Assembly: GCA_013178375.1 (NCBI GenBank)
Contig: JABLXQ010000024.1
Coordinates: 26,784-90,783, forward strand
Length of the DNA stretch: 64,000 nt
Direction of reading: 5' to 3'
Source: Gammaproteobacteria bacterium
GTDB taxonomy: Bacteria; Pseudomonadota; Gammaproteobacteria; Pseudomonadales; Ketobacteraceae
Made by a program: the position numbers and the translations under genes. Shown one piece after another: positions 1 through 9,266 of the stretch (its first letter is position 1; the number at the start of each line of letters is the position of its first letter). The notes below the pieces were generated by a model. It saw only the letters and a list, made by a program, of their open reading frames with translations, did no database searches and was not told where the DNA came from.

Positions 1-1
1 G

Positions 2-877
2 GAATACGCCAATTTGTCGTTTGAAGTAGAACAGCTAGATGCGCTGGGCTACAACCTGGGACTTTTGTGGAGCCCTCAACCCTGGTTGTCGTTAGGCGTG
101 GCGTATAATTCCAAGATCAACGCCGACATGGATGGCAATTTCGAATTTCCGGTCAATGATAATTTCAAGACGTTTCTGGTTGGCCTGATGAGCGGGTCGA
201 CATACTCGGGTGCGGAACAAGCTCTCGGATCGGCTCTCGATTTGCCAACTGCTGAAGAGATCCAGAATGATGCCAAAGGCAAGATGAACGTTCAGTATGA
301 ACTACCACAACATTTGGCCGCGGGAATAAGCGTTCAAATCCTCCCGCGCTGGAAAACCAATTTCGATGTCAAATGGACGGAATGGTCGGCATTCAGCAAT
401 ATCAACCTGAATTTTGGTAAATCCGTCGGCTTGCTCAAGCTGGGCGGCGTGGTTGACACGCTCCTGTACAACGGCGAGAACGGCATTACCGGAAATTCCG
501 TTAAATACAAGCTGGGGTTACAGGATGTGACCTATTGGGGCATGGGTACAGAGTACCAATACAACGACAAACTGGCGCTGCGATTCGGATTCGAGGATCG
601 TCCATCCGCTGTTCCGGAAGACCGCCCTAATGCATTCATACCCATCAACGACGGCAAATTGTATTCGGCCGGATTTGCCTACGAGCTGAAAAATGACGAC
701 CACATCGATTTTGCCCTCGGATATTTCAATTCAAAAACCCACTTCCCTCCCTGCTCAGCAGATGTAGGCAATGGCTGTAACCTCAATAACGTTGTTTACC
801 CGGTCTTCCAGGGCCAGGATCTTAAAACCAATGTAACGTTCTATTTGATAGAACTTATGTACAGCCGGCATTTTTAA
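2..877 (+). CDS. FadL/OmpP1-family outer-membrane porin, C-terminal part (5' end outside window)
   Basis: The reading frame is open from base 2, so this is the C-terminal half of a larger gene. It aligns along its whole length with the complete porin at 9267-10997: both have LLWSP-PWL, the DVKWTEWS block, QDVTYWGMGTEYQ, RPSAVP, NAFIPINDG and a terminal MYSRHF. The alternating beta-strand pattern and final aromatic residue (Phe) are typical of outer-membrane beta-barrels. FadL/TodX porins bring long-chain fatty acids or hydrocarbons across the outer membrane. The downstream hydrolase and P450 genes fit uptake of a hydrophobic substrate. A TTG at 14 could be misread as a start, but homology continues upstream of it. 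The substrate is unknown. Confidence 0.9.
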   Translation, partial: EYANLSFEVEQLDALGYNLGLLWSPQPWLSLGVAYNSKINADMDGNFEFPVNDNFKTFLVGLMSGSTYSGAEQALGSALDLPTAEEIQNDAKGKMNVQYELPQHLAAGISVQILPRWKTNFDVKWTEWSAFSNINLNFGKSVGLLKLGGVVDTLLYNGENGITGNSVKYKLGLQDVTYWGMGTEYQYNDKLALRFGFEDRPSAVPEDRPNAFIPINDGKLYSAGFAYELKNDDHIDFALGYFNSKTHFPPCSADVGNGCNLNNVVYPVFQGQDLKTNVTFYLIELMYSRHF

Positions 878-969
878 TGCCTTGCTGGCCATTCAAATAC
901 CCCGAATTGTCTCCAAAAGGCCGCAAAAAATGGCATTGAGCAATGAGTGGGAGAATAGAGGTTCGCAGG

Positions 970-1863
970 ATGAGTGAGACAGGTTCGCCCATAAATGACT
1001 CTTTTCAACCCCTGAACAACGCTCCTCAATGGTTTCTTGACAATATCCGCATACCGGGAAAATCGATACTGACCCAGGTAGCGGGCAGATCAGTGCACAT
1101 GCTGGCCTGGAACTGGGACAACACCGAGTTGCCCACGCTTATGTTGGTACATGGGTTCGGAGCACATTCACATTGGTGGAGTTTTCTGGCTCCCTTCTTT
1201 CGTGATCGGTATCGGATAGTTGCGCTGGATCTGCCTGGCATGGGCGACAGCGAGCCACCTGCAGTTTATGAAGATAATTGCTTTGCCCGCGCCATCGTGG
1301 GCTGCATCGAGCAGCATCAGCTGCAACCGGTTTGCATCATCGGTCACAGCTTTGGCGGCGCACAGTCATTGCGGGCAACTGTTATGTCACCCCACTTGTT
1401 CAGCCATGGCATCGTTGTGGACACGAATGTGCGTCTGCCGCCTGAGCCACTCATCCGCAAATTGCAGCCCAAAGGCAGCCATAAACCCAGTCCGACCCGG
1501 GCTGAATGCATGACGCGATTTCGTCTGGTGCCGCCACAACCGAACCATATTGACGCTCTGGTACATTACATCGCGTTCCATTCCTGTGCCGGTGAGCAGC
1601 AGAATTGGCATTGGAAATCCGATCCCAACTGCCTCAATGTGGGCGAAATAGAAGATCCCGACCTATTGCGTGCGGTCAGCATCAAGATCGACATGATTTA
1701 CGGTGGGAAAAGTTTTCTCAATATTGAAAACAAACCAGAACGGGTTCTGGCCCATTTTTCCCGTGCGGGTAAATTGCTGACGATCCCCGAAGCCGGACAC
1801 CACATCATGGTGGACCATCCGCTGGACCTCGTTGCCGCCATAAAAGCGTTGCTAATCAATTAA
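970..1863 (+). CDS. Alpha/beta-hydrolase
   Basis: Cytosolic alpha/beta-hydrolase of about 300 residues. Visible: the oxyanion-hole region LVHGFGAHSHWW, the nucleophile elbow GHSFGG, and a late AGHHIMVDHP that supplies the catalytic His. There is no signal peptide. An in-frame ATG at 943 would add nine residues, but the ATG at 970 has TAGAGG eight bases upstream, so I prefer 970. The gene lies between a porin and a P450, which suggests hydrolysis of an ester or lactone made in the same pathway. The fold is certain; the substrate is not, and the family also contains haloalkane dehalogenases, epoxide hydrolases and C-C hydrolases. Confidence 0.88.
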   Translation: MSETGSPINDSFQPLNNAPQWFLDNIRIPGKSILTQVAGRSVHMLAWNWDNTELPTLMLVHGFGAHSHWWSFLAPFFRDRYRIVALDLPGMGDSEPPAVYEDNCFARAIVGCIEQHQLQPVCIIGHSFGGAQSLRATVMSPHLFSHGIVVDTNVRLPPEPLIRKLQPKGSHKPSPTRAECMTRFRLVPPQPNHIDALVHYIAFHSCAGEQQNWHWKSDPNCLNVGEIEDPDLLRAVSIKIDMIYGGKSFLNIENKPERVLAHFSRAGKLLTIPEAGHHIMVDHPLDLVAAIKALLIN

Positions 1864-1907
1864 AACCTGTACTTGTTACCAAGCAGAAAAGCGCTGAAAA
1901 CGCGCTA

Positions 1908-1935
1908 TTGACTTTTTATACTGCCCGATTAATAT
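1908..1935 (+). promoter_or_regulatory. Probable sigma-70 promoter of the P450-ferredoxin operon
   Basis: TTGACT at 1908-1913 and TAATAT at 1930-1935 are separated by 16 bases, close to the sigma-70 consensus. They lie about 150 bases upstream of the P450 start, in the only sizeable gap of this cluster. Confidence 0.5.
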
Positions 1936-1972
1936 GAACCATATAGTTTCACATCTTATTCTAGATACAGCA

Positions 1973-2017
1973 CCTGACAAATCAGGCACTTATCTGACTT
2001 TCCAACAGCAATTGCTG
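1973..2017. promoter_or_regulatory. Two palindromes, possible operators upstream of P450
   Basis: CCTGA-CAAA-TCAGG (1973-1986) and the perfect 12-mer CAGCAATTGCTG (2006-2017) sit between the predicted promoter and the P450 start. Either could be the binding site of the TetR regulator encoded at 3788-4369. This assignment rests on position and symmetry only. Confidence 0.3.
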
Positions 2018-2081
2018 AAATCTGACAGCCAACAACCTGGCAAAGAGCCCTAGAAAGCCTTTAAAAAAATGAGAGGGAAAT

Positions 2082-3356
2082 ATGACAAATTTTGAAACTG
2101 CCGATTTTTTCACTGACACTTCGCTGATTGAAAACCCCTTCCCCTATTTCGAGTATCTGCGCAGCCAGGGGCCCATCGCCCGCCTTCCACACCGCAATGT
2201 TCTGGCAGTTACCGGATATGCCGAAGCAATTGAAATTCTCAACGACCCCCAAACTTTCTCGTCCGCCAACGCAGCAACCGGGCCAATTCCCGATCTGCCT
2301 TTTGAACCCGAAGGCGACGACATCACCGAGCAGTTGAATGCCCACCGCGACGAAATGATCGCAACAGGTCTGGTGGTTGCCAAAGATGGTAAAGAACACG
2401 CCAACCATCGCTCGCTGATGATGAATCTGTTCACTCCCACGCGATTGAAAGCGAACGAAGAATACATGTGGGATCTCACCAGCACGTTGCTCGACAAATT
2501 CGTGGACCAGGGCCACTGCGATCTGATCGCAGACTATGCCACGCCTTTTGCGACACTGGTTATTGCCGATCTGCTGGGTATTCCGGAAAACGACCGCATC
2601 ACTTTTTGTGAAAAACTGGGTCCGCCTCCCGGTGCAGTAGGTGGAGAAGTGGACTACATGGATTCCCAGGTTCTCGGCATGAGCTTCCTGTTTGAATATT
2701 TTGGTCAATACCTTGCCGAGCGTCGTGAAACACCCAAGGGCGATATTCTCAGCCAGTTTGCCCAGGCCAAATTTCCGGACGGATCAACTCCGTCGGTAGA
2801 CGATCTGGTATGGATTTCTGCTTTCCTGTTTGGCGCCGGCCAGGACACAACCGCCCGCCTGCTGGGCGCATCGTTGCGCGTATTCTGCGAAAATCCAGAA
2901 CTGCAGATCCGGGTCCGCAATGATCGCTCACTCATTCCAGCCTTCATTGACGAAGTGGTTCGCTATGAAGGGCCGGTGAAATGTGCCAGCCGTCTTGCAG
3001 TCAAGACAACGACTGTAGCGGGTGTCAACATCAAGGCCGGTACCACTATTGCGCTGCTGTACGGTGCCTGCAACCGCGATCCGCGCGAATTCGAAGCTCC
3101 CACCGAAATCCGGCTGAACCGCCCCAATGCACGCAAGCATCTTGGATTCGGTCGTGGTGTGCATACCTGTGCCGGTATGCCGCTGGCCAAGGCAGAAGTA
3201 ACTGCCAGCTTGAACCGCATTCTTGATCGCATGATGGACATCAAACTGTCCGAGAAACACCATGGCAAACCTGGCGACCAGCATTTTTCCTATGAACCAA
3301 TTTATACCCTTCGAGCACTGAAGAATCTGTATCTCGAATTCACTCCGGTTCGTTAA
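2082..3356 (+). CDS. Cytochrome P450 (soluble bacterial class I type)
   Basis: A 424-residue soluble P450. Visible: the I-helix oxygen-activation motif AGQDT (252-256), the K-helix EVVR (291-294), and the heme loop FGRGVHTCAG with axial ligand Cys363. There is no membrane anchor, as usual for bacterial CYPs. A GAGAGGGAAAT ribosome site lies just before the ATG. The adjacent ferredoxin gene starts 40 bases downstream and is the likely electron donor; no ferredoxin reductase gene is present in the window. An acidic insertion around residues 70-95 sets it apart from the other three P450s here. It probably hydroxylates a hydrophobic compound; the CYP family is not assigned. Confidence 0.96.
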   Translation: MTNFETADFFTDTSLIENPFPYFEYLRSQGPIARLPHRNVLAVTGYAEAIEILNDPQTFSSANAATGPIPDLPFEPEGDDITEQLNAHRDEMIATGLVVAKDGKEHANHRSLMMNLFTPTRLKANEEYMWDLTSTLLDKFVDQGHCDLIADYATPFATLVIADLLGIPENDRITFCEKLGPPPGAVGGEVDYMDSQVLGMSFLFEYFGQYLAERRETPKGDILSQFAQAKFPDGSTPSVDDLVWISAFLFGAGQDTTARLLGASLRVFCENPELQIRVRNDRSLIPAFIDEVVRYEGPVKCASRLAVKTTTVAGVNIKAGTTIALLYGACNRDPREFEAPTEIRLNRPNARKHLGFGRGVHTCAGMPLAKAEVTASLNRILDRMMDIKLSEKHHGKPGDQHFSYEPIYTLRALKNLYLEFTPVR

Positions 3357-3396
3357 GCCAGTTTTGTCAAGCCCGTTTTGTTAAGAGAGTACAACG

Positions 3397-3717
3397 ATGC
3401 CCCAGATCACCATAACCGCCCGCAGTGGCGAAAAGCTCGTAGTAGACGCAGAAGTGAATCAAACCTTGATGGAAGTGATTCGCGATAGTAGCATCGGTGA
3501 AATGGACGCCATTTGCGGTGGTTGCTGTTCATGTGCTACCTGCCACATCTATGTTGATCCCTCGTTTATCAGTAAGCTTCCACCGGTCAGTGAAGATGAA
3601 GACATCCTGCTGGATGGCTCCAACCACCGGAAACTGGAAGTATCTCGGTTGTCCTGCCAAATCCGGATTTCAGATGCATTGGATGGCTTTGCTTTGGAAA
3701 TTGCGCCGGAAGACTGA
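3397..3717 (+). CDS. [2Fe-2S] ferredoxin, adrenodoxin/putidaredoxin type
   Basis: A 106-residue ferredoxin. The cluster ligands follow the C-x5-C-x2-C...C pattern: Cys40, Cys46, Cys49 and Cys87. Two extra cysteines (43 and 44) sit inside the binding loop (CGGCCSCATC), which is uncommon. The rest is a typical adrenodoxin-type beta-grasp sequence with an acidic helix (SEDEDILLDG) of the kind that docks P450s and reductases. It follows the P450 in the same operon, so it most likely shuttles electrons to that P450 and, as the only ferredoxin gene in the window, perhaps to the other three. Confidence 0.95.
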   Translation: MPQITITARSGEKLVVDAEVNQTLMEVIRDSSIGEMDAICGGCCSCATCHIYVDPSFISKLPPVSEDEDILLDGSNHRKLEVSRLSCQIRISDALDGFALEIAPED

Positions 3718-3787
3718 TACGCGTAGGGCCTGGGCGTCAACACAAGGCAATTGAAACAACTCAGAAAATCAAGGGTAACTGCTTTAA

Positions 3788-4369
3788 ATGACGCAAGGTA
3801 AAATTTATCGAGCTGACTACTCCACCGCCACAGACGCCCGTGTCCACCAGACACGGGCTGCGATCCGCAAAGCGTTTTTGCATTTGCTGGATCAAAAACC
3901 CCTCGAACAAATCACTATCCGCGAAATTACAGCTGCTGCTTCCATCGGGTACACGACTTTTTTTCGTCACCACCCCAGCAAGGAAGAATTGCTCAATGAA
4001 ATTGCTGCCGCCGAGATCAAACATCTGATCGAAATGGCTCTGCCAGTTCTGGGCCCTATCGATTCCAGGGAAGCGACATTGGCCATGTGTCGCTATGTTG
4101 CCGAGCACCGCGTACTCTGGTCCACCCTTCTCACCGGTGGCGCCGCGAATGTGTTGCGCGAAGAATTCATTCGGCTTTCGCTGCAGGTTGCCGCTTCCTG
4201 GCAGAGTAAAAACGAATGGCTTCCTGCAGAAGTCGGCGTAATCCTCGTTACCAGCGGCACTATCGAATTGCTTGCCTGGTGGCTCAAGCAAAAGGATCCT
4301 ATTTCAGTAGAAGAACTTGCCATTATCTTTGATCGAACCGTCATCTCCCCCATCGTCAGCCCGAAATAG
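3788..4369 (+). CDS. TetR/AcrR-family transcriptional regulator
   Basis: A 193-residue regulator with an N-terminal helix-turn-helix (about 15-60): TRAAIRKAFLHLL followed by ITIREITAAASIGYTTFFRHHPSKEELL, the TetR DNA-binding signature. The C-terminal ligand-binding part diverges, as is normal. It lies 70 bases downstream of the ferredoxin and may be co-transcribed with the P450 operon as a local repressor. A decayed stretch at about 8940-9115 closely resembles the last third of this gene, pointing to a lost paralogue. A strong terminator follows. Confidence 0.9.
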   Translation: MTQGKIYRADYSTATDARVHQTRAAIRKAFLHLLDQKPLEQITIREITAAASIGYTTFFRHHPSKEELLNEIAAAEIKHLIEMALPVLGPIDSREATLAMCRYVAEHRVLWSTLLTGGAANVLREEFIRLSLQVAASWQSKNEWLPAEVGVILVTSGTIELLAWWLKQKDPISVEELAIIFDRTVISPIVSPK

Positions 4370-4390
4370 AACTGAAAAAACGCTGCATTA

Positions 4391-4428
4391 AAAAGGGCAC
4401 TTTCCCCAGCCAGAGAAAGTGCCCTTTT
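4391..4428. terminator. Bidirectional rho-independent terminator
   Basis: A perfect 14-bp stem (4391-4404 with 4415-4428) with a 10-base loop; the arms end in AAAA and TTTT, so it works in both directions. It separates the rightward TetR gene from the leftward TRAP operon. Confidence 0.9.
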
Positions 4429-4454
4429 TATTCGTACCGACAACAACCACACCG

Positions 4455-6521
4455 TCAGGGATAGATCACCAGCAAGGGACCGAAGGCGACGATCACCAGC
4501 ACTGTGCCCATCACCATCATGGGCAGCAGCAGGCGTTCGTGACGGTAGAAGAAGTTGTGACCTTCCTGCGCCGCCAGACTGCATTCCAGTTCGCCCACCA
4601 CCTGACGGGTGAAGATGTGACTGAGATTCATCGGCGGAGTCAGATAGCCCAGCTCCAGTGCCACCAGACAGGTCATCCAGAAATGCACCGGGTTGACGCC
4701 AATCTGGTAGGCCATCGGCGCAATGGTCAAAGAAATCAGGCCCACCGCAGCGATGGATTCCATGAACATACCCACCAGCACGCACATCACCGTCAGGCAC
4801 GCCATGATTTTCCAGATACCCTCGATGTCCAGCAGGAAGGTGGCAGACATGGTTTTACCGCCCAGGCTGGTCATGATGATGAAGGTGGCCATCATGAACA
4901 ACAGCGCGCCGATGTGTACTGAGGCGTCTGACATGGATTTGGTGAGCGAACCGGTGATCGTGTCCTTGCGCTCCGGATCCTGATACACCGGTGCGAAGCG
5001 GCTGATTTTTCTTTCATACAGCACCAGGAAAAACAGAATCACCGGCAGCATGATGGGCGCTGAGAACTGATCCAGATGCGCGTCCAGCAGCAACGAGTAG
5101 GCCACAGCCACCAGCACAAAGGTGATGAAGTAAGGCACCAGCGGCCGCATGTTGGCCAGAGACGGCCCCAGTGCTTCCTTGATCGGCGCGATTTTCAGCG
5201 GGTCCTGCTTGATTAGCAGCGCGTAGCAGAAGAAGATGAACACGGTGAGCAGGAATACTTTGCTACCCCAGTAGAAAAGTGCGTCGGTGGTGACCTGCTT
5301 GTTCAGAATCGAAATGATGATGACGATAAGGCAGGGCTTGAGTACCACGCCGGAGCTGCCACTCATGGCAGTCACTGCCAGCGCCAGCTGACGCCGGGTG
5401 CCGACTTTGCGCAGCTCCCGATACACCACCACACCGGCGGCCAGAATGATGATGGACGACGCACCGGTGTAAGCAGTGGGCACGGCCATGACCAGAATGG
5501 CGACGGTAGCCAGCAATTCCGGCGGCAGTTTCCACGGCGTAAAGATGTTGAAGACACGCTCGCCCAGCTGGGTTTGTTTCAACAACATGCCGCACCAGAG
5601 GTACAACGCCACATCCAGGTAAGAACCGGCATTATCAAAAAAAGCGCTGAAATAAATCGACAGACCGGCCGGGTGTTGCTGGACAAAAAATACGATGACA
5701 GCGAAGGCCAGCATTACATAGGTGTACAGCGGCACCGACAACAGGGCGCGACCCAGTTTGCCGCGGCGGCGCGCATCTTCTGGAATATTGAATAACTGAT
5801 ACAGGGAAATCAGCGCCAACACGGTGGTGCCGGCCACCAGTCCGTTCACCAGGAACGGGTCGGCCACGTCGATGCTGGAGTTGAATGTGCTGTCCCGGTA
5901 CAACCAGGCCGACAACGCCAAGCTGGCGTTGGCCAGCAATTGCAGCGACGTGGAAACCTGAAAATCCAGACGCCATTCGATTGGCCGGAATGCAATGTGG
6001 TGACGTTGCAGCGTGGCGATGCCGGCGGCGAAAAACAGCAATACCAGCAGGAAGGATTGTTGCTGGGCGGTGGCGAACACGCTGGCCTGCGAAAACACAC
6101 TTTCCAGCGAGCGGAAGGCTTTGACGGCCGGCGTGACCCGGCTTTCATAGGCTTCCGCCTGCTGGTATTCCAGCGCGCACAGACGCTTCTGGTTCTGCAA
6201 CGACGCTTCTGCCTCTGCCCGGTCGAAGCCCTCATCCAGCAGATCGAAATCGCCAGATGTGCTTGCTGCTTCCGCTTCCAGTTGGTCCAGCTGCTGCGCG
6301 ATATTCGGACTGCGATCGCAGGTGGGCATGGGCACTTCCGCCCGCAGGGAAAAATAGTCTTCCCACAGATATTCGCCCAGCTTGGTCATTTGGCCGTGGA
6401 TGCTTTCACCCGTGCGGGCGAAGATCAGAAAAATCAGCACCAGCAGGATCACCAGATTGGGTATGCGATCGGAGATCGACAACACCAGCGGTGTTTTGGT
6501 TTCGGCGGACAATTGGCTCAC
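4455..6521 (-). CDS. TRAP transporter permease, fused small (DctQ-like) and large (DctM-like) subunits
   Basis: A 688-residue inner-membrane protein with many hydrophobic segments. The N-terminal part (first segment about 22-36) has a long soluble loop followed by more helices, consistent with a DctQ-like module. The C-terminal half has DctM-like features: VPTAYTGASSIIILAAG, MSGSSGVVLKPCLIV, and near the end GYLTPPMNLSHIFTRQ. TRAP systems use ion gradients to import organic acids delivered by a periplasmic binding protein. It is the last gene of a three-gene leftward operon after the lipoprotein and the binding protein. The large soluble loop at about 45-150 is unusual for DctQ. Confidence 0.85.
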   Translation of the reverse strand: MSQLSAETKTPLVLSISDRIPNLVILLVLIFLIFARTGESIHGQMTKLGEYLWEDYFSLRAEVPMPTCDRSPNIAQQLDQLEAEAASTSGDFDLLDEGFDRAEAEASLQNQKRLCALEYQQAEAYESRVTPAVKAFRSLESVFSQASVFATAQQQSFLLVLLFFAAGIATLQRHHIAFRPIEWRLDFQVSTSLQLLANASLALSAWLYRDSTFNSSIDVADPFLVNGLVAGTTVLALISLYQLFNIPEDARRRGKLGRALLSVPLYTYVMLAFAVIVFFVQQHPAGLSIYFSAFFDNAGSYLDVALYLWCGMLLKQTQLGERVFNIFTPWKLPPELLATVAILVMAVPTAYTGASSIIILAAGVVVYRELRKVGTRRQLALAVTAMSGSSGVVLKPCLIVIIISILNKQVTTDALFYWGSKVFLLTVFIFFCYALLIKQDPLKIAPIKEALGPSLANMRPLVPYFITFVLVAVAYSLLLDAHLDQFSAPIMLPVILFFLVLYERKISRFAPVYQDPERKDTITGSLTKSMSDASVHIGALLFMMATFIIMTSLGGKTMSATFLLDIEGIWKIMACLTVMCVLVGMFMESIAAVGLISLTIAPMAYQIGVNPVHFWMTCLVALELGYLTPPMNLSHIFTRQVVGELECSLAAQEGHNFFYRHERLLLPMMVMGTVLVIVAFGPLLVIYP

Positions 6522-6546
6522 GTCAGATTACCTGTCAGGAAAAACG

Positions 6547-7578
6547 TTATTCGGCGCCTTGCGCCGTGCATTCGGCCAGGGTGCCGTCCACTTGGCAGCG
6601 CACCTTGCGCAGCAGGGTCAGCATTTTGGCGTCATAGATGCTCTTGTCACGGAACGCCAGACGGATATTGCGGGTCTGCTGGTCGTATTCATCCTTGCGG
6701 CTTTCCGGCAACGGCACCCACAAATCCTTGGGAATCTTCTGCTCTGCGCTCTGGATCATGCCCAGGTTTTTATCAAAATTGTTGACGAAATATTCGCGGG
6801 ATTTCTGCGCAAATCCTGCCGGCAATTTGCTTGTGCGCGCGACGAACTGGTTGTTGCCCTGCACCAGCGGCATGTTGAGGATGCCGCCATTGGGCTTCAG
6901 ACCTTTGTGCAGCTCCATCAGGTCATACACGACCGCCGGGCCGGCGGTGATGTCGGTCGCGCCGTTGTTGAACTTCTGGTACATATTGGTCATGGTGGAT
7001 GACACCGGCGTCATACCAAGGTCCAGCACCAGCTGGCGCATTTCCGGCATGGTGTCCAGAATTGCGATGCGCTTACCCGCCATGTCCGACAGGCTTTGCA
7101 GCTTGCGGTCGTTGGTGAACAGAAACACTTCGCCGGCGGGCTGGATGCCCACCACTTCATAGTCACCTACCTGCATGTATTTTGCGGCAGTGGGCTTGGC
7201 CAGGGTTTCCAGCACGATTTTCAGATGTTTGTAGGACGGTATGGCCGCTGGCGAATCCAGGGTGCCGGTAAATTTGTTGAAGTTGCGCGCCTGGTTACTG
7301 GTCATGTTGGCCAGATCGCAAATGCCGGATTTCAATTCTTCCGCGACGATTTTTTCATTGATGTAAGGCTTCATCGTGAGTTTGACGCCCCAGCCCAGCG
7401 CAGCCGTCTGATAGTCCAGCAGCGCCTGATGTTCAGGGCCACCCTCACCCATAAAAGTGAATGCGCACATGGTGAGTGGTACCGGTTCTGCAGCATAGGC
7501 GCTGGCTGCCAATGCAACGCTGGCCAGCACGCCGGTCAACGATTGTTGGACAAGGCGTTTGAACGAAGACGTTTTCAT
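6547..7578 (-). CDS. Periplasmic solute-binding protein of the TRAP system
   Basis: A binding protein of about 343 residues with a clear signal peptide (KR, hydrophobic core, cleavage after AYA). I chose the ATG at 7578 because AAGGGAT precedes it at good spacing; two upstream in-frame ATGs would add non-signal residues. The mature protein has DctP-like features (DLANMTSNQARNF, LSDMAGKRIAILD), resembling the putative solute-binding branch DUF6091. It lies 25 bases before the permease gene. The ligand is probably an organic acid. An internal cysteine near the mature N-terminus (MCAF) and two near the C-terminus could form disulfides. Confidence 0.85.
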   Translation of the reverse strand: MKTSSFKRLVQQSLTGVLASVALAASAYAAEPVPLTMCAFTFMGEGGPEHQALLDYQTAALGWGVKLTMKPYINEKIVAEELKSGICDLANMTSNQARNFNKFTGTLDSPAAIPSYKHLKIVLETLAKPTAAKYMQVGDYEVVGIQPAGEVFLFTNDRKLQSLSDMAGKRIAILDTMPEMRQLVLDLGMTPVSSTMTNMYQKFNNGATDITAGPAVVYDLMELHKGLKPNGGILNMPLVQGNNQFVARTSKLPAGFAQKSREYFVNNFDKNLGMIQSAEQKIPKDLWVPLPESRKDEYDQQTRNIRLAFRDKSIYDAKMLTLLRKVRCQVDGTLAECTAQGAE

Positions 7579-7641
7579 ATTCATATCCCTTTTAATGTTG
7601 TTGTGGCCCATGTCATGGATGGGCGGGGAAGTGAGTGCCGG

Positions 7642-8658
7642 TTAAAGCAATTCGTCGATATCCAGCGCTGATGATTCTTTCTTGTCATCCCAAAACGTAC
7701 CCAGCTGGTTGTAGGGCGTGCGCTGGCCCGTGGCCTGGGTCCACATCTTGTCAGAGAGCAGGCGAATGCCGCGGGTGGCCATTTCGTCGAGAATTTTCAA
7801 CTCGGGATTGGGTGCGGTTTGTTTTTTTGAAGCCACATGATCGCGAATCACCGCTTTGGTTTTTTCGGCGTCGCCCATGGTGCTGAACACGGCGGCTTCC
7901 ATCAGTTGTACCATGCGCACTCCCTGGGACTTGCCACGCTCGGATGCCGCGTGCAGTTCCTTCAGGCCGGCATCCACCGTTGCATGGTCGCCGCCGACGT
8001 TGGCTTTAATGACATCGACGGAAGCCTGCACTGCGTCGGGGATGCCCCAGAATTCTTCTGAATTCACGCAATCCAGGCCTTTCACCACTTTCGGCATGAC
8101 ATCCAGCGCCACGCCAGCGGTGCCGCCGTTGTTCATGTCAGTCTGCAGTGCCTGCAGCCCGCCCAGCAGGCCGAACAGGTAGCTCATTTCCTCGTTACGA
8201 TCTTCGAACTCCGGACATTCACCGCCGGGTTCACCGAAGTGACGCACCGTGACCTGATAGCCAAAGTATTGTCGGCGTGCCGCCAGCTCGGCCCAACGTT
8301 TCTGCAGCGTGCGGGCATCCTGCGCTTCCTCGGCATCGTTCTTGCGCATGGCGCGGATATAACGCAGCTCTTCTTCCTTGCTGCGTTCGTCGGCGCACAT
8401 GCCGGACGCCAACGTCAGCATGGGCACCATGGGATCGGTGGCGGGGCCAAGAGGAAACGTCATCGCGCCCATGCCTTCGCCCATGGCACACATGACGTCG
8501 GTGTCGTCGCTGGCCATGAACCAGGGGGTAATATAGTCGTTACCGAAATTCACCATGCCGTTGCCGGCCATGTCACGCACCATGTTGTGGGTACAGCCGC
8601 TGAGCAGTACCAGCAGCGATACCGTCGCCAGGCGGAGGCAGATCGAATCAAATCCCAT
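7642..8658 (-). CDS. Lipoprotein of the TRAP operon (possible T-component-like protein)
   Basis: A 338-residue protein with a type II signal peptide: hydrophobic core followed by lipobox LLSGC with Cys22. The mature part is largely alpha-helical, with a charged heptad-like stretch (about 93-130: KEEELRYIRAMRKNDAEE). It is the first gene of the operon that continues with the binding protein and permease. TRAP-associated T-component lipoproteins are known in similar operons; I infer that role from position and architecture, not from a clear family match. It could equally be an unrelated envelope lipoprotein. Confidence 0.7.
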   Translation of the reverse strand: MGFDSICLRLATVSLLVLLSGCTHNMVRDMAGNGMVNFGNDYITPWFMASDDTDVMCAMGEGMGAMTFPLGPATDPMVPMLTLASGMCADERSKEEELRYIRAMRKNDAEEAQDARTLQKRWAELAARRQYFGYQVTVRHFGEPGGECPEFEDRNEEMSYLFGLLGGLQALQTDMNNGGTAGVALDVMPKVVKGLDCVNSEEFWGIPDAVQASVDVIKANVGGDHATVDAGLKELHAASERGKSQGVRMVQLMEAAVFSTMGDAEKTKAVIRDHVASKKQTAPNPELKILDEMATRGIRLLSDKMWTQATGQRTPYNQLGTFWDDKKESSALDIDELL

Positions 8659-8783
8659 CGGTAATATCCTTTTTGTTTTGGTTATGTTTTTTCAGTATCC
8701 CGGTAGCTGCAACGACTGATTCCTGGAATCAATTGACTCCAAATGGACGGTCGCAAGGAGCGATCAATTTCATCATTAATATA

Positions 8784-8794
8784 CACCATTGGTG
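8784..8794. promoter_or_regulatory. CACCA-T-TGGTG palindrome upstream of the TRAP operon
   Basis: A perfect 5-bp inverted repeat about 130 bases upstream of the lipoprotein start, surrounded by AT-rich sequence that could hold a leftward promoter. The gap 8659-8939 holds no gene that I can see. A regulator site is inferred from symmetry and position. Confidence 0.35.
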
Positions 8795-8939
8795 ATTACT
8801 ATAAAGCAAGCAAAAAGGATAGTCCACATGCTTCCATTACCGGATTTTCCCGTTGAACAGCGCTAATTCCTGTCATCGACCCGGATATTCAACCTGGGCA
8901 ACCAGCTCTGCCAGCATGCGCCCTAACATCAAGCGAAAA

Positions 8940-9115
8940 TTAATTACCCGATGCGTGAAAACGAATGCCGTCCTGCTGGCGTCGAGGAAATTCCTGTTGC
9001 CAGCGGCACTATCAAATGAGTTGCCAGATGGCTTATTTCGGTGAATATTGTTTCACTGGTAAAACACGCAACCATCTTTGAGCGAACGCTCGTCTCGCGC
9101 ACGATCTGCCATTCG
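8940..9115 (+). pseudogene. Remnant of a TetR-family regulator (C-terminal part)
   Basis: This stretch aligns base by base with the 3' third of the TetR gene at 3788-4369: AAAACGAATG, then CCAGCGGCACTATC, then CATCTTTGAGCGAACGCTCGTCTC matching ATCTTTGATCGAACCGTCATCTC. The reading frame is broken by stops and frameshifts, and no start or DNA-binding domain is present. It sits directly before the second porin gene. The simplest reading is that a duplicated regulator-plus-porin unit decayed, leaving the porin intact. I could not follow the similarity further upstream. Confidence 0.65.
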
Positions 9116-9266
9116 ATTTGTTGAATCTTTTTCACGCTCTCTCAGACAACTTACATAGCCTGCCAGTGCATTTCTTACCGCTATCTGATCAGATAGATTG
9201 GTTTGATCTATAGCCCTACATCCGTTCGGCTATTCACAAAACAAAAATTATAAAGTTAGTCAAAAC

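Noticed and set aside
2061..2708. Leftward open frame opposite the first P450
   Set aside because: It mirrors the P450 codons and has no domain.
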